DNA from: Alphaproteobacteria bacterium
Lineage (GTDB): Bacteria; Myxococcota_A; UBA796; GCA-2862545
Direction: 5' to 3'
DNA length: 37,807 bases
Assembly: GCA_020632885.1 (NCBI GenBank)
Contig: JACKEQ010000042.1
Location: forward strand, 1-37,807
In this document: positions 7,250 through 15,676 of the stretch, in pieces
Position numbering within the stretch: the stretch's first letter is position 1
How the letters are laid out: each line of letters opens with the position of its first letter
Notes under the pieces: model-generated
What the model saw: only the letters and a program-made list of their open reading frames with translations
The model's database searches: none
What the model was told of the DNA's origin: nothing
Translations under genes and position numbers: made by a program

Positions 7250-10200
7250 TGTACGTCGCCCTCCCACCCCCTGACGAACGGGACCGTCCGGCACGCGTGA
7301 CCACCGACCAGCATGTACTCCTGACGCTGTTGTGGGCCAACCGCGCTGCCCTCGACGCCCTCACCCGCCTCAGCCCATCGGACTTCAGGCCCGTACCCGT
7401 GCTCGCTCATTCCCGACTGGACAGGGTGCGCGAGGTGTTCGACTCCGCTTCAGATCCACCACCCACCCTGATTGCGCAGCTTGCACCGTTGCTGGCGCCA
7501 CGGCTGGAGATCCTGGCTCAGGGACTCGCACGGCGGCTGGGCCGGGTGCGCCGCGAGACCCCGCTCGCAGGGATTCGACAGATCGACACGGCGTGCCTGC
7601 GGAACATCGCGCGTCGGCCCGGACGCGCCTGGACGGAGAAGGCGGGCCCGCGCCAGACCCTGCTCGCCGTGGAGCGGGTGCCGCGGTTCGACACCATGGA
7701 GAACCGTCTCGTCAAGCATGTTGCACGCGCTGTGGCTCGAATGCTGCGCTCTACGGTCGCTCCCGTCCGCTCCGAACACCCCAGGGTCGTGGCGCAACGC
7801 AGGCTGCTCCGCGCGTGCCTCTCCATCGTGGACCACCCGGAGCTCGAGGGCGTCGGTCGTCCCCGGTCCGGTGAGTCGCCGTCGAACACGCTGCTGGGGC
7901 ATCCGCACTACCGCGCAGTCTGGAGGGCCAGCCGGCTGCTCGCACAGGAAGAAGACAGGTTTCGCGCAGACTGGACTCAGCCCGAGCGCCTCTGGAGCGA
8001 GCTGCGGTGCGTCGCGGTCTGGAGGCTGCTCGACGAAGACGAACGGTGGACCCCGGTCCCGACGCCCCTCACCATCCGCCGTGATCGTCCGCCCTCCAGC
8101 ACCCGCCTGTCCACGACACGCAGGACGTGGGTGCAGGAGACCGCATCGGAGCGTCGCGACGTCACGGTGGCTCTGGAGGAGGATGGTGTCCGTCTGGAGA
8201 TGAGGCGTGCCACCTCCACGGGGACGAGCGTGGAGCACCGACTGTGCGACGCTCCGATGTCCCTCCACGCGACCGATCCAGAAGGTCGACCCGACGTGGT
8301 CCTCGCCCATCGCAGCGCCATGACGCTCCTGACGGGATGGCTCTCGGAGAACCGACGAGAAGAACGCCCCAAGCCCCCGGCACGCGCGATCAGCGCTCTG
8401 GATCGTCGGATCACCGCAGCATGGGACGACCACGCGCAAGCGCTCGGCCTGGCGATCGCGGCGATGCCAGACGCCGACGACCCCTCGCTGTGGGCCTGCG
8501 GCCAATCGGCGAGCCACGTCGACGGATTCCATCCGCCGAGAGCCCTGTTCGAGCAGGAACCCACCGGGCTCGGCGCGCTCCTGCACCCACTCATGGATCA
8601 CCGGACCGCGGTCGTGGTGCCCGACGACCTCGGACAGCACGCCCTGCGGCGCCTTCAGCGCGAGCTCGGCCGACGCTGGTTCATCCCCAGCTGCATGGCC
8701 GCCGCCCTGCAAGCCGACGCCGTGGAGCCGATCCCTCAGGGGCCGGTGCTCGTCGTGGTCCGAACCGCACTCGGGCTGGAGCTGGCGATGCTGGACCACG
8801 AGATCGACCAGGAGCACGAAGCCCGCACGGGCGATCCGGAGCTGGTATGGGTCCGGGGGGCGGCGGGCGTACAGCCTCCCCCGCCGACCATTCCGGACGA
8901 CGACAACGTCGGCGCATGGTTCCGTCGTGCGTTGGGTCCCTCCTGGGTTGTGGATCCCACCACGGGTGCCATCCGCGAACCGACCCCCCCTCAGGAAGCG
9001 GACGTGGGAGCCGCCATCGAAGCGGTTCTTCAGGAAGACACACGGGTCCCGGTCGCGGTCGTCACCTACGGAATCGTCCACGACCTCCCGGACGCCGTCT
9101 CGGCACTCCCGAGGAGGACCCTGTCCGATAGCGCACTCGCCTTGGGAGCGGCGCGCTTCTGCGCGCTCCATGAGCTCGGCAAGCCGACGTGGGTGGAACA
9201 CCTGCAAGCGCTCGAGCTGGAGGCGAGCGTCGACCGACAGCGTCGGCGCGTCTCTCTCCTGGAGGCACGACGGGTTCGGCCTGGTCAACAGGTTTCTGCG
9301 GAGAGCGAACCCGTGATCTGTCTCTCGCGCGGGCTCGCTGCACTCAGCCTCCCGTTCTTCGAGGGCCGACGGTCGACGCCCTACCGCCTGGTCGTCGACG
9401 GACCACCCCTCCCCCTCGAGCGCGATACCTGGGTGAGTGTTCGACTCGACTGGTGCTACGGGCAGGGCGGCCTCACCGGAGAGCTCCGGGCGCACGACAG
9501 CAATCTGTTCCGTGCCCTTCCGTTCCGGCTGGAATCCGGGACGACGGCCCCCTCTACCCAGGACGATACCCATCCTCCCCCTGACCGCAAGGTCTACATC
9601 CCGTCCGATCTGATCCCCAAGATCGCCTCCTGGGTGAACGAGCTCGGCCAGCTCTTGTCCTCCGCAGGCCGGAAGAAGAGCAAGAAGCACAAGAGCCCCG
9701 TCGACGTGGTCGATAGGGCCAAGACGTTGCTGCAGGATGTGACGCGCGCGGCGGACGCCATCGAGCGCACCGACGCAGACGCGCTGCCGGCCACCGACCG
9801 AGCTGCGCTCGAGGCCGTAGCCGATGACCTGGATGCCTGGCTCGGGGGACGCGCCCCGAAGCGGCACGGGGGAGCTCGGATCGCCCTCCCTGGTCTGGAG
9901 AACGACCTGGTGAAGGCGCGTTCCCGACTCGGCGTGCACACCCGCGGACTCGACGCAGCGGGTCTCGTGAAGCACCACAACGGTCTCGACCTGCTCTCTC
10001 GAGTCGTAGATGGGGAGCCGTCATCTCTCCGTCTGCTTCTCGACGTGTCGCCCACAGGACGACAGAGCGCCCCTTCCTGGGGGAAGGCCCTTGCGCGGGC
10101 CCTCCGCAGGAACCCGGCAATCTTGCCCCGGATCTCCGATGGCGATGCCCGACGCATGCTGGCTGGTGCGCTCGAGGGCCTCGAGCACCAGGCCGACAGC

Positions 10201-10461
10201 GACAAGCCGAACAAGTATGCGGTGTTCGGCTTCGCTCTTCTGCTCCAGGAGCTCTGCTACCTACGCGCCCACAACGTCCTTCCACCCGAGCAATGCGCCG
10301 ACGCCGTGGCCCGGTGCGAGAAGGCGCGGCTTCGCCTTCCGCGGGATGTCCGAGAGTTCGGTGAGAGCACGTCCAGAGTGTCAGAGGGAGAGCAGCTCGC
10401 CATCGCGATCGACTGGCTGCGCGGCGACTACCGAGCTCGAGTTCGAACGGAGGGACCATGA
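7249..10461 (+). CDS. cnuC: DUF2357 (McrC-like) protein with degenerate Hsp70/actin-like region
   Basis: 1,070 aa from ATG 7249, which overlaps the previous stop as TGATG; a GTG at 7246 is an alternative start. The N-terminal third has the DUF2357 hallmark VERVPRFDTMENRLVKHV (about 141-158), as in McrC-like partners of McrB. From about residue 380 to 740 the pattern resembles an Hsp70/actin fold: AVVVPDDLGQHALRRLQREL, then VLVVVRTALGLELAMLDHEI, where the usual phosphate-binding Asp and glycines are lost, then an ALGAARF segment and a beta-rich part. A Lys-rich stretch (GRKKSKKHK) and a helical tail follow. I find no clear PD-(D/E)XK triad, so the expected nuclease of a McrC partner is missing or diverged. 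The Hsp70-like reading is tentative. Confidence 0.72.
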   Translation: MYVALPPPDERDRPARVTTDQHVLLTLLWANRAALDALTRLSPSDFRPVPVLAHSRLDRVREVFDSASDPPPTLIAQLAPLLAPRLEILAQGLARRLGRVRRETPLAGIRQIDTACLRNIARRPGRAWTEKAGPRQTLLAVERVPRFDTMENRLVKHVARAVARMLRSTVAPVRSEHPRVVAQRRLLRACLSIVDHPELEGVGRPRSGESPSNTLLGHPHYRAVWRASRLLAQEEDRFRADWTQPERLWSELRCVAVWRLLDEDERWTPVPTPLTIRRDRPPSSTRLSTTRRTWVQETASERRDVTVALEEDGVRLEMRRATSTGTSVEHRLCDAPMSLHATDPEGRPDVVLAHRSAMTLLTGWLSENRREERPKPPARAISALDRRITAAWDDHAQALGLAIAAMPDADDPSLWACGQSASHVDGFHPPRALFEQEPTGLGALLHPLMDHRTAVVVPDDLGQHALRRLQRELGRRWFIPSCMAAALQADAVEPIPQGPVLVVVRTALGLELAMLDHEIDQEHEARTGDPELVWVRGAAGVQPPPPTIPDDDNVGAWFRRALGPSWVVDPTTGAIREPTPPQEADVGAAIEAVLQEDTRVPVAVVTYGIVHDLPDAVSALPRRTLSDSALALGAARFCALHELGKPTWVEHLQALELEASVDRQRRRVSLLEARRVRPGQQVSAESEPVICLSRGLAALSLPFFEGRRSTPYRLVVDGPPLPLERDTWVSVRLDWCYGQGGLTGELRAHDSNLFRALPFRLESGTTAPSTQDDTHPPPDRKVYIPSDLIPKIASWVNELGQLLSSAGRKKSKKHKSPVDVVDRAKTLLQDVTRAADAIERTDADALPATDRAALEAVADDLDAWLGGRAPKRHGGARIALPGLENDLVKARSRLGVHTRGLDAAGLVKHHNGLDLLSRVVDGEPSSLRLLLDVSPTGRQSAPSWGKALARALRRNPAILPRISDGDARRMLAGALEGLEHQADSDKPNKYAVFGFALLLQELCYLRAHNVLPPEQCADAVARCEKARLRLPRDVREFGESTSRVSEGEQLAIAIDWLRGDYRARVRTEGP

Positions 10462-13436
10462 CCATCGCAAGGCACCTCAACCGGGGACAGGCCTACGCAG
10501 GAAGGACACAGGCAGCGCACCGCGGAATCTGGGTGGCACACCTCGGTCCTCATCCGTCGGGTCTCCAGGTTGAGATCCTCGATCGACACGGACAGGGCGC
10601 GCCGCAGCGCCTGCAGGTCGACGCGGGTGTGCAGGCGGTCGTCGACGACAGGCCTCAGGCACTCTGGGCCCTCGAGTGCATCGGGCACGAGGCCACACTC
10701 ACCCCGTTCGACCCTCCGCTACGACCCCTCCTGCGCGGTGATCTCGTCCTCGAGGATCCGGATGGCAGAGCGCCTCGAGATCTGGGCGGAGGGATGCTGC
10801 TTCGTGCGTTGGCCCTCGGCCGGAGCGATCGCGCCGTGATGGTCGCGGGTGTCGCCTCCGCACCGACCGCCGAGCCCTGGCTCACGTTGTGGCTGGCCGA
10901 CGGTCGCTTCCTGAGCTTCCTGCGCGACGAGGCACGCCTGGTCCTCCAAGCTGTGCACCAACCCTGGCACGCGACGGGCTACCCCCTTCGCCCGAATGCT
11001 GTCTGGCTGGTACCCCGTGAGGCGCGCATCACCTGGGGCTCCGATGCCCCTCCGGATCAGCGCGCCACGTTAGACGCCCTCACAGCTTCGGGCTCCGGCG
11101 CCCTTCAGGCCTGGAGCGCCTACGCGGAGCGCGCCGCCGCGCTCGAGGCGGCCCAGACCCAGTTGCGCGCTCCCCATCCCCTCAGCGCCCACGAAGTCGA
11201 GCAGAGCGACGCATCCTGGGCGTTTCGAGCGCAACTCACTCCCGCAGGGATGCTCGCCTGGCTCGGCGCCGACCCCGACCCCGACCGCCCCCAGCGCATC
11301 TCCCAGTCCGTCGAGATCGACGGCTCCCTGGCTGGCACGGTCACCCGCATTCGGGCAGTCACCGCGACAACCCTGGCGGGTGTGATCGAGATGGTGGGAG
11401 ACGACCTCCTCCCGGAGGGCAGCGCCCTCAGGGCCACGACCAACCGAGGAACCCTGACTCAGCGGCGGCGCGAGCTCGCCGCCGAGGAGGACCTTCGCGC
11501 CGGAAGGACCGCGAACCCGGAGCTGCATTCGGTGCTGGCCCACCCGGACTGCTCTCGCGCGCCACTGCCTGTCGACCTGGAACGGGCCACCCAGGATCCG
11601 CTCGACCCGGACCAGATGAGGGCACTGAAGCTCATCCTCGGCTGCCAGGATGTGGTCGCCATCCAGGGGCCACCTGGAACAGGCAAGACCCGGGTCATCA
11701 CCGAGGCCGTGCGGCAGCTGGGACTGCGCGCATCCCGAACAGGCCAGCCACTGCGGATCCTGCTCACCTCGGTCCAGAACGAGGCTGTGAACAACGTCGC
11801 CGACCGGCTCCCTGCTGATGCGGGTGTGATGCTCGAGAGCGTGCACCGTCGCCCTCGAGACGACCGCGAGCGCGCCGAGTTCGCACATCGGGAGGCCACG
11901 CAGCGCGACAGCATCCTGGAGAGACTACGACAGCGCGTGGGGACCGACGCTCGCCGCGAGCAGAATCAGCACCTTGCTGCCCTGCACGGCATCCTCGCGG
12001 AGACACGCCGACAGCTCGCGCGAGGCGCCCTGGACGAGGCACTGGGCGCCATTCGGGACCTGACCAATCCGCTCGTCCCCTCTCGGTTCCGATCGGAGGC
12101 AAGGCGTCTGCTCTCGTCGACATCGGGAGTGCCCGCACCTTCCACGGACCTCGAGCCCCTTCCTGATCTGCCGTCCGATCCCGCGAACCTGTCGCAGTGG
12201 TGGGACGCGATCGAAGCCCGTATCCCGAGCGACGTGCGGGCCCCGCTGCAAGCCGCAGTGCGCCAGGTGGCCCAAGCGAGCCAGCTCCCGAACGCTCTGC
12301 GCCGGGAGCGCCGACTCCGCACGGCTCGGACCGAGCTGGAGGCCTGTTGGTCGCGGGTCCCTGCCGTCCCCGCCACCATCGAGGCGGCTGCAGCGCCCGT
12401 GGACGGTCAGCCATCCCGTGAGGAGCTCGCCCACGCCCTGTTCCGTGGACTGCGCGACGTGCACGACGAGCTCCAGGCCCAAGCGCGCGCCACGCCAGAG
12501 GCGGTCGTGGCGCGGTTCGCCGACGAGCTCAGGGATTCTCCGAAGGCCTGGAGCGAGATCGTTGCCCGGCACCGCAACGCCATCGCCGCGACCTGCAGCA
12601 TGTCGGCCCGCGCGCGCCGAGAGCACGAGCTGCCCTTCGATTGGGTGATCATCGACGAGGCGGGACGAGCGACCCCCAACGAGCTCCTGATCCCGATGGT
12701 GCAGGGCCGCCGTATCGTGCTCATTGGAGACGAGCGCCAGCTTCCGCCCATCCTGGACCTTGCCGTACAGCGAGAGCTGGAGAGCGATCCCGATGCAGAG
12801 CCGGTGACCGAGGTGTCGGCCTTCGGGTGGCTCCGGAGCCTGCTCCCGATGGCGTGCACCGCTCGACTCTCTACTCAATACCGAATGCATGAGCAGATCG
12901 GCAGCCTCGTGGAGAGGCTCTTCTACGAGCCGCATGGCGAACGACTCGCGAGCCACTTCAGGGGGCCCCTGGCCTCGGAACGCGCGCCGGCCACAGGCCA
13001 GTTCGGCAATGCACCGCTGCACTGGGTCGAAGTACCGAATCCTGGCAGCTGCCAGGAGCACAATCGGCAGGAGATCGAGGTCGCGCTCCAGGTCGTCCAC
13101 GCATTCCTCGACGCCGGTACGCCCGAGGAGGAAATCGCGCTCATCTCCCCCTACAACCGTCAACGCCTCGAGCTGGAGAAGCGAGAACCAGGCGTCCGCG
13201 TGCGCACGATCGACTCGGTGCAGGGGCGGGAGTACGACGTGGTCATCCTGCTCACCACCCGCACCGACGGGCGACCCGGCTTCCTCACCTCGGCCAACAG
13301 GCTCAACGTCGCGATCAGCCGCGCGCGTCGTCAGCTGGTCGTCCTCGGGTGCGCACAACAGCTCACGACTCCACAGTTCCGGCGGCAAGCGCCCCATGTG
13401 GTGCGTCTGGTCCACCATCTCGGGAGCCTGCGATGA
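10458..13436 (+). CDS. cnuH: Upf1-like superfamily 1 helicase
   Basis: 992 aa; the start overlaps the previous stop by four bases (ATGA). The SF1 helicase motifs are complete and in order: Walker A GPPGTGKT (404-411), a TSVQNEAVNNVADRL motif Ia region, Walker B DEAGR from D733-E734, GDERQLPP (757-764), LSTQYRMHEQ motif IV, SPYNRQR, VRTIDSVQGREYDVV motif V and RLNVAISRARR motif VI (948-958). QYRMHEQ and VQGRE mark the Upf1/IGHMBP2/DNA2 group. Between motif Ia and Walker B lies an insertion of about 300 residues, predicted helical. Residues 1-390 look like an accessory beta-rich domain. Upf1-like enzymes translocate 5' to 3' on RNA or DNA. Position after a coiled-coil McrB and DUF2357 gene fits CnuH of CoCoNuT systems. 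Confidence 0.88.
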   Translation: MTIARHLNRGQAYAGRTQAAHRGIWVAHLGPHPSGLQVEILDRHGQGAPQRLQVDAGVQAVVDDRPQALWALECIGHEATLTPFDPPLRPLLRGDLVLEDPDGRAPRDLGGGMLLRALALGRSDRAVMVAGVASAPTAEPWLTLWLADGRFLSFLRDEARLVLQAVHQPWHATGYPLRPNAVWLVPREARITWGSDAPPDQRATLDALTASGSGALQAWSAYAERAAALEAAQTQLRAPHPLSAHEVEQSDASWAFRAQLTPAGMLAWLGADPDPDRPQRISQSVEIDGSLAGTVTRIRAVTATTLAGVIEMVGDDLLPEGSALRATTNRGTLTQRRRELAAEEDLRAGRTANPELHSVLAHPDCSRAPLPVDLERATQDPLDPDQMRALKLILGCQDVVAIQGPPGTGKTRVITEAVRQLGLRASRTGQPLRILLTSVQNEAVNNVADRLPADAGVMLESVHRRPRDDRERAEFAHREATQRDSILERLRQRVGTDARREQNQHLAALHGILAETRRQLARGALDEALGAIRDLTNPLVPSRFRSEARRLLSSTSGVPAPSTDLEPLPDLPSDPANLSQWWDAIEARIPSDVRAPLQAAVRQVAQASQLPNALRRERRLRTARTELEACWSRVPAVPATIEAAAAPVDGQPSREELAHALFRGLRDVHDELQAQARATPEAVVARFADELRDSPKAWSEIVARHRNAIAATCSMSARARREHELPFDWVIIDEAGRATPNELLIPMVQGRRIVLIGDERQLPPILDLAVQRELESDPDAEPVTEVSAFGWLRSLLPMACTARLSTQYRMHEQIGSLVERLFYEPHGERLASHFRGPLASERAPATGQFGNAPLHWVEVPNPGSCQEHNRQEIEVALQVVHAFLDAGTPEEEIALISPYNRQRLELEKREPGVRVRTIDSVQGREYDVVILLTTRTDGRPGFLTSANRLNVAISRARRQLVVLGCAQQLTTPQFRRQAPHVVRLVHHLGSLR

Positions 13437-14821
13437 ACGACCTCATCTGGTGCGAGCGGCCAGCTTGGTGGATCCCCATCCACATCGTCCTCGAGCCGAA
13501 CAGCCTGGTGCACCTGGATCCCCTCGAGCGGGCCGTGCTCGACCTCGTGAGGCTGGGCATCACCCGTGTGGCCGACCTGGCCCACCACCTGCAACTCGCC
13601 GAGACCTTCATCTCGTCGGCCGCAGGACACCTGATCTCTCGCGGCAGGCTCCAGCACGGCCTCAAAGGCTTCTCCATCGTCCAGCAGGACGACACACCAG
13701 CGGTGGTCGACCTGCAGATCGAGGGCGGGTGGGCCGTGTGGGACCCCGTTCGAGGGCATCCCCTACCCGAGCTCTGGACCGACGAGCGTCCTCCAGAACC
13801 CAGCGGGGCGCGGCTGTGCAGACGGAGTGGGCGAGTCGACGCCCCCCCGTCGCGTCGGGACGTGGCAGAGTCGCTGACAAACCTTGCCGCGCGGGACGAC
13901 CTGGCCTTCCTGCGGTGGTGCGGGGCCCGGATCGTCGTGGAGGGACAACCCGGCGTCATCCGGCAGATCAGACCCAGCCCGGCGCGGTGGGTGGCGGGAT
14001 CCTGCTGGGTTCCGGTCGCGATCCGCAACCAGAGCACCGCGGTGTGGATGCCCAGCATCACACCTCTGTCGCGGATCCGCACCCGACTCGACCCTCGCGG
14101 CGAGTCCGCCCTCGACGACCTGCCCGAGGATGCACGCGATTCTCTCCACTGCCGAGAGCTGGAGACCCGCGCCGAGCGAATGCCGTTCCTGCTGAAGGAG
14201 AGGGGCTTCTCCGACTACCCTGAACTCGAGCGCTACGCAGAACGCACCACCAGGCGGGAGCTCGGCCATGCGCTGGCCACCTGCCCGGATGTGCTGCAAC
14301 GGGCCATTCGGGAGGCCTTCGTGAACGAGGAGCTCCACCGCGTCGTGGACACCGACTGGCGGGCCACCTGCCAGGGGTGGGCCGATGTACTCGATACGGG
14401 CACCCATGTGGGCGTGAGCCACGCGCGGACCATTCTCCGGATGGCAACCGACTGTCCGTCCGTGGAAGAGATCCGCCGCCATCGGACCTTGCTCGACGCG
14501 TCAGGGAGGCTCTTGGAGGAGAACCTGCAGGCAGGCTGGGCGGAGCTCCGGAAGAAGGTCGGACGGGACTCGACCACGATCGGTGAGCGGGTGTTCGCGC
14601 TGGCCACTGCCTGTGTCCTGGACGCCGGAATCCGGGAGGCCGTCGCCAACCACGGAAGCCTGTTCCGCCGCTTGGGCCGAGCAAACGCGAACCGCAATCT
14701 GGTCGTGCACCGCCGCGGGGAGGACCGGGACGTCGACCCCGCCACGTTCCGCGCCGACGTGCTCCACTGTGCGGCCTTCTTCGCGTCGCTCGGCACACCT
14801 ACCCGGACTGGAGGCCAGTGA
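13433..14821 (+). CDS. Winged-helix-like protein with C-terminal HEPN motif
   Basis: 462 aa from ATG 13433, which overlaps the helicase stop by four bases. Residues about 28-75 (LDPLERAVLDLVRLGITRV, then HHLQLAETFISSAAGHL) look like a winged helix. The C-terminal helical region carries RNLVVH (R421, H426), an Rx4H motif of HEPN ribonucleases, with the Arg followed by the often-seen polar Asn. The middle is unassigned. In defence systems HEPN domains usually cut RNA and kill or arrest the cell. The operon position suggests it is the toxic RNase arm, or one of two, of the McrB/helicase system. I do not recognise the whole protein, and no HKD (phospholipase D) motif of the kind found in some CoCoNuT partners was seen. 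Its stop overlaps the next start. Confidence 0.72.
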   Translation: MNDLIWCERPAWWIPIHIVLEPNSLVHLDPLERAVLDLVRLGITRVADLAHHLQLAETFISSAAGHLISRGRLQHGLKGFSIVQQDDTPAVVDLQIEGGWAVWDPVRGHPLPELWTDERPPEPSGARLCRRSGRVDAPPSRRDVAESLTNLAARDDLAFLRWCGARIVVEGQPGVIRQIRPSPARWVAGSCWVPVAIRNQSTAVWMPSITPLSRIRTRLDPRGESALDDLPEDARDSLHCRELETRAERMPFLLKERGFSDYPELERYAERTTRRELGHALATCPDVLQRAIREAFVNEELHRVVDTDWRATCQGWADVLDTGTHVGVSHARTILRMATDCPSVEEIRRHRTLLDASGRLLEENLQAGWAELRKKVGRDSTTIGERVFALATACVLDAGIREAVANHGSLFRRLGRANANRNLVVHRRGEDRDVDPATFRADVLHCAAFFASLGTPTRTGGQ

Positions 14822-15519
14822 TGCCCGAGCTCGACTCGCTCCCCAACTGTATCCGCGAGCTTTGCTCGAACCGGACGTCCGCAGATTCTGCCCGGCGCTT
14901 CGACGCCGCATTGACCCGGCGCGCGTGGCCCCTCGAGAACGGCGACGGCGAGCAGCCGCACCACGAACCCCTCGAGTGGCTTGGCGACCGGGTGTTGGAG
15001 GTCGTGGTCGCCAAGGAGCTCTGGCGGTTGCCCTACCCGAACCCCAAGCAACTCGACGCGGCACGGAAGGACCTGGTCAGCGAGCCGGTGCTCACCCGGA
15101 TCGGTACCGACGTCGGTGTCCTACCCCACTTGCGGGTCGGGCGCGGTGAGCGCCTGCAGGGGCAGGTGGCAGCCGGCAAGGCCATCTCTGACCACGTCGA
15201 CGCGCTGCTCGGAGTTGCGTTCCTCTCTGGGGGCATTGCTGGGGTTGAGGTACTGGTGCACCTGTGGCATTCGCACTGGCCGGCCGGGCTCCTCGAGCAC
15301 GCCGCCCGACCCAAAGCCCGAGTGCCGCGCTGCACGAGTACACCATCGCGATCTGGAGGCAGAGTCTGCCCAACGACGCCTTCCACATCACCGGCCAGAG
15401 CGGCGAAGTCGGACCCTTCGTGGCCACCCGCACTCTACCCGACGGGCGATGCTTCACGGGCGAGGCGAGGAGAGATGCGAAGGCGTCCGCAGCAGAGCGT
15501 GCACTCCCCCACATGGTGA
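14821..15519 (+). CDS. RNase III catalytic domain, frameshifted before its dsRBD
   Basis: ATG 14821 overlaps the preceding stop (TGATG) and follows GGAGG, so it belongs to the operon. The RNase III signature reads EPLEWLGD, giving E49, E52 and D56 in place of E. coli E38, E41 and D45. The second metal-binding helix is SDHVDALLG, giving D124 and D127, so the normally invariant E117 is Asp here. After about residue 160 the frame becomes Arg/Pro/Ser-rich and non-homologous until 15519, while a dsRNA-binding domain continues one frame back. The normal arrangement of bacterial RNase III is one chain of about 225-240 aa, so a single-base loss near 15290-15335 (or a sequence error) is likely. This is too divergent from housekeeping RNase III, and in the wrong context, to be rnc itself. 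Confidence 0.8.
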   Translation: MPELDSLPNCIRELCSNRTSADSARRFDAALTRRAWPLENGDGEQPHHEPLEWLGDRVLEVVVAKELWRLPYPNPKQLDAARKDLVSEPVLTRIGTDVGVLPHLRVGRGERLQGQVAAGKAISDHVDALLGVAFLSGGIAGVEVLVHLWHSHWPAGLLEHAARPKARVPRCTSTPSRSGGRVCPTTPSTSPARAAKSDPSWPPALYPTGDASRARRGEMRRRPQQSVHSPTW

Positions 15520-15536
15520 GCCTCCAGCGCGGCTGA
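15325..15536 (+). pseudogene. Out-of-frame dsRNA-binding domain of the RNase III gene
   Basis: In the frame one base back from the RNase III catalytic ORF, the translation from about 15325 reads ALHEYTIAIWRQSLP, then GQSGEVGPFVATRTLPDG, and ends with RRDAKASAAERALPHM. This follows the dsRBD pattern: P-x-x-x-L-x-E helix, three strands with a GPxF turn, and a final A-K-x-x-AA-x-x-AL helix. It stops at TGA 15534-15536. It has no ribosome-binding site of its own, so it was once the tail of the gene starting at 14821. I see no canonical slippery heptamer at the junction (CGACCCAAAGCC), so programmed frameshifting is less likely than mutation or sequencing error. Confidence 0.72.
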
Positions 15537-15577
15537 CGGAAGACGTGGGAGCGCGGAGTGCCGGATCCAGGTCCCGC

Positions 15578-15596
15578 GTTTTCGGTTTTCGTGAAC
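15578..15596 (+). repeat. Operator-like 19-bp motif, copy 3
   Basis: Reads GTTTTCGGTTTTCGTGAAC; 16 of 19 positions match the copy at 2552-2570. It lies in the 140-bp gap (15537-15676) between the RNase III region and the DUF4145-like gene, 81 bp upstream of that gene's ATG. The shared motif suggests common control of two transcription units in the island. Nothing else of note was seen in the gap. Confidence 0.4.
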
Positions 15597-15676
15597 GCAC
15601 CCACCTCGACATGGACTGCAGTCACTCGCCTCCCCCCTCGAAGCCGCCCTGAAGAGCCACCTCCAAGGAATACCGA

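Noticed and set aside
7450..9978. 842-codon minus-strand frame
   Set aside because: Antisense to the DUF2357 gene; low-complexity Arg/Gly/His-rich translation and no ribosome site.
15296..15335. Programmed -1 frameshift site joining RNase III to its dsRBD
   Set aside because: No X XXY YYZ heptamer in the zero frame and no clear downstream stem; mutation or sequence error is simpler. Kept only as a checkable alternative.
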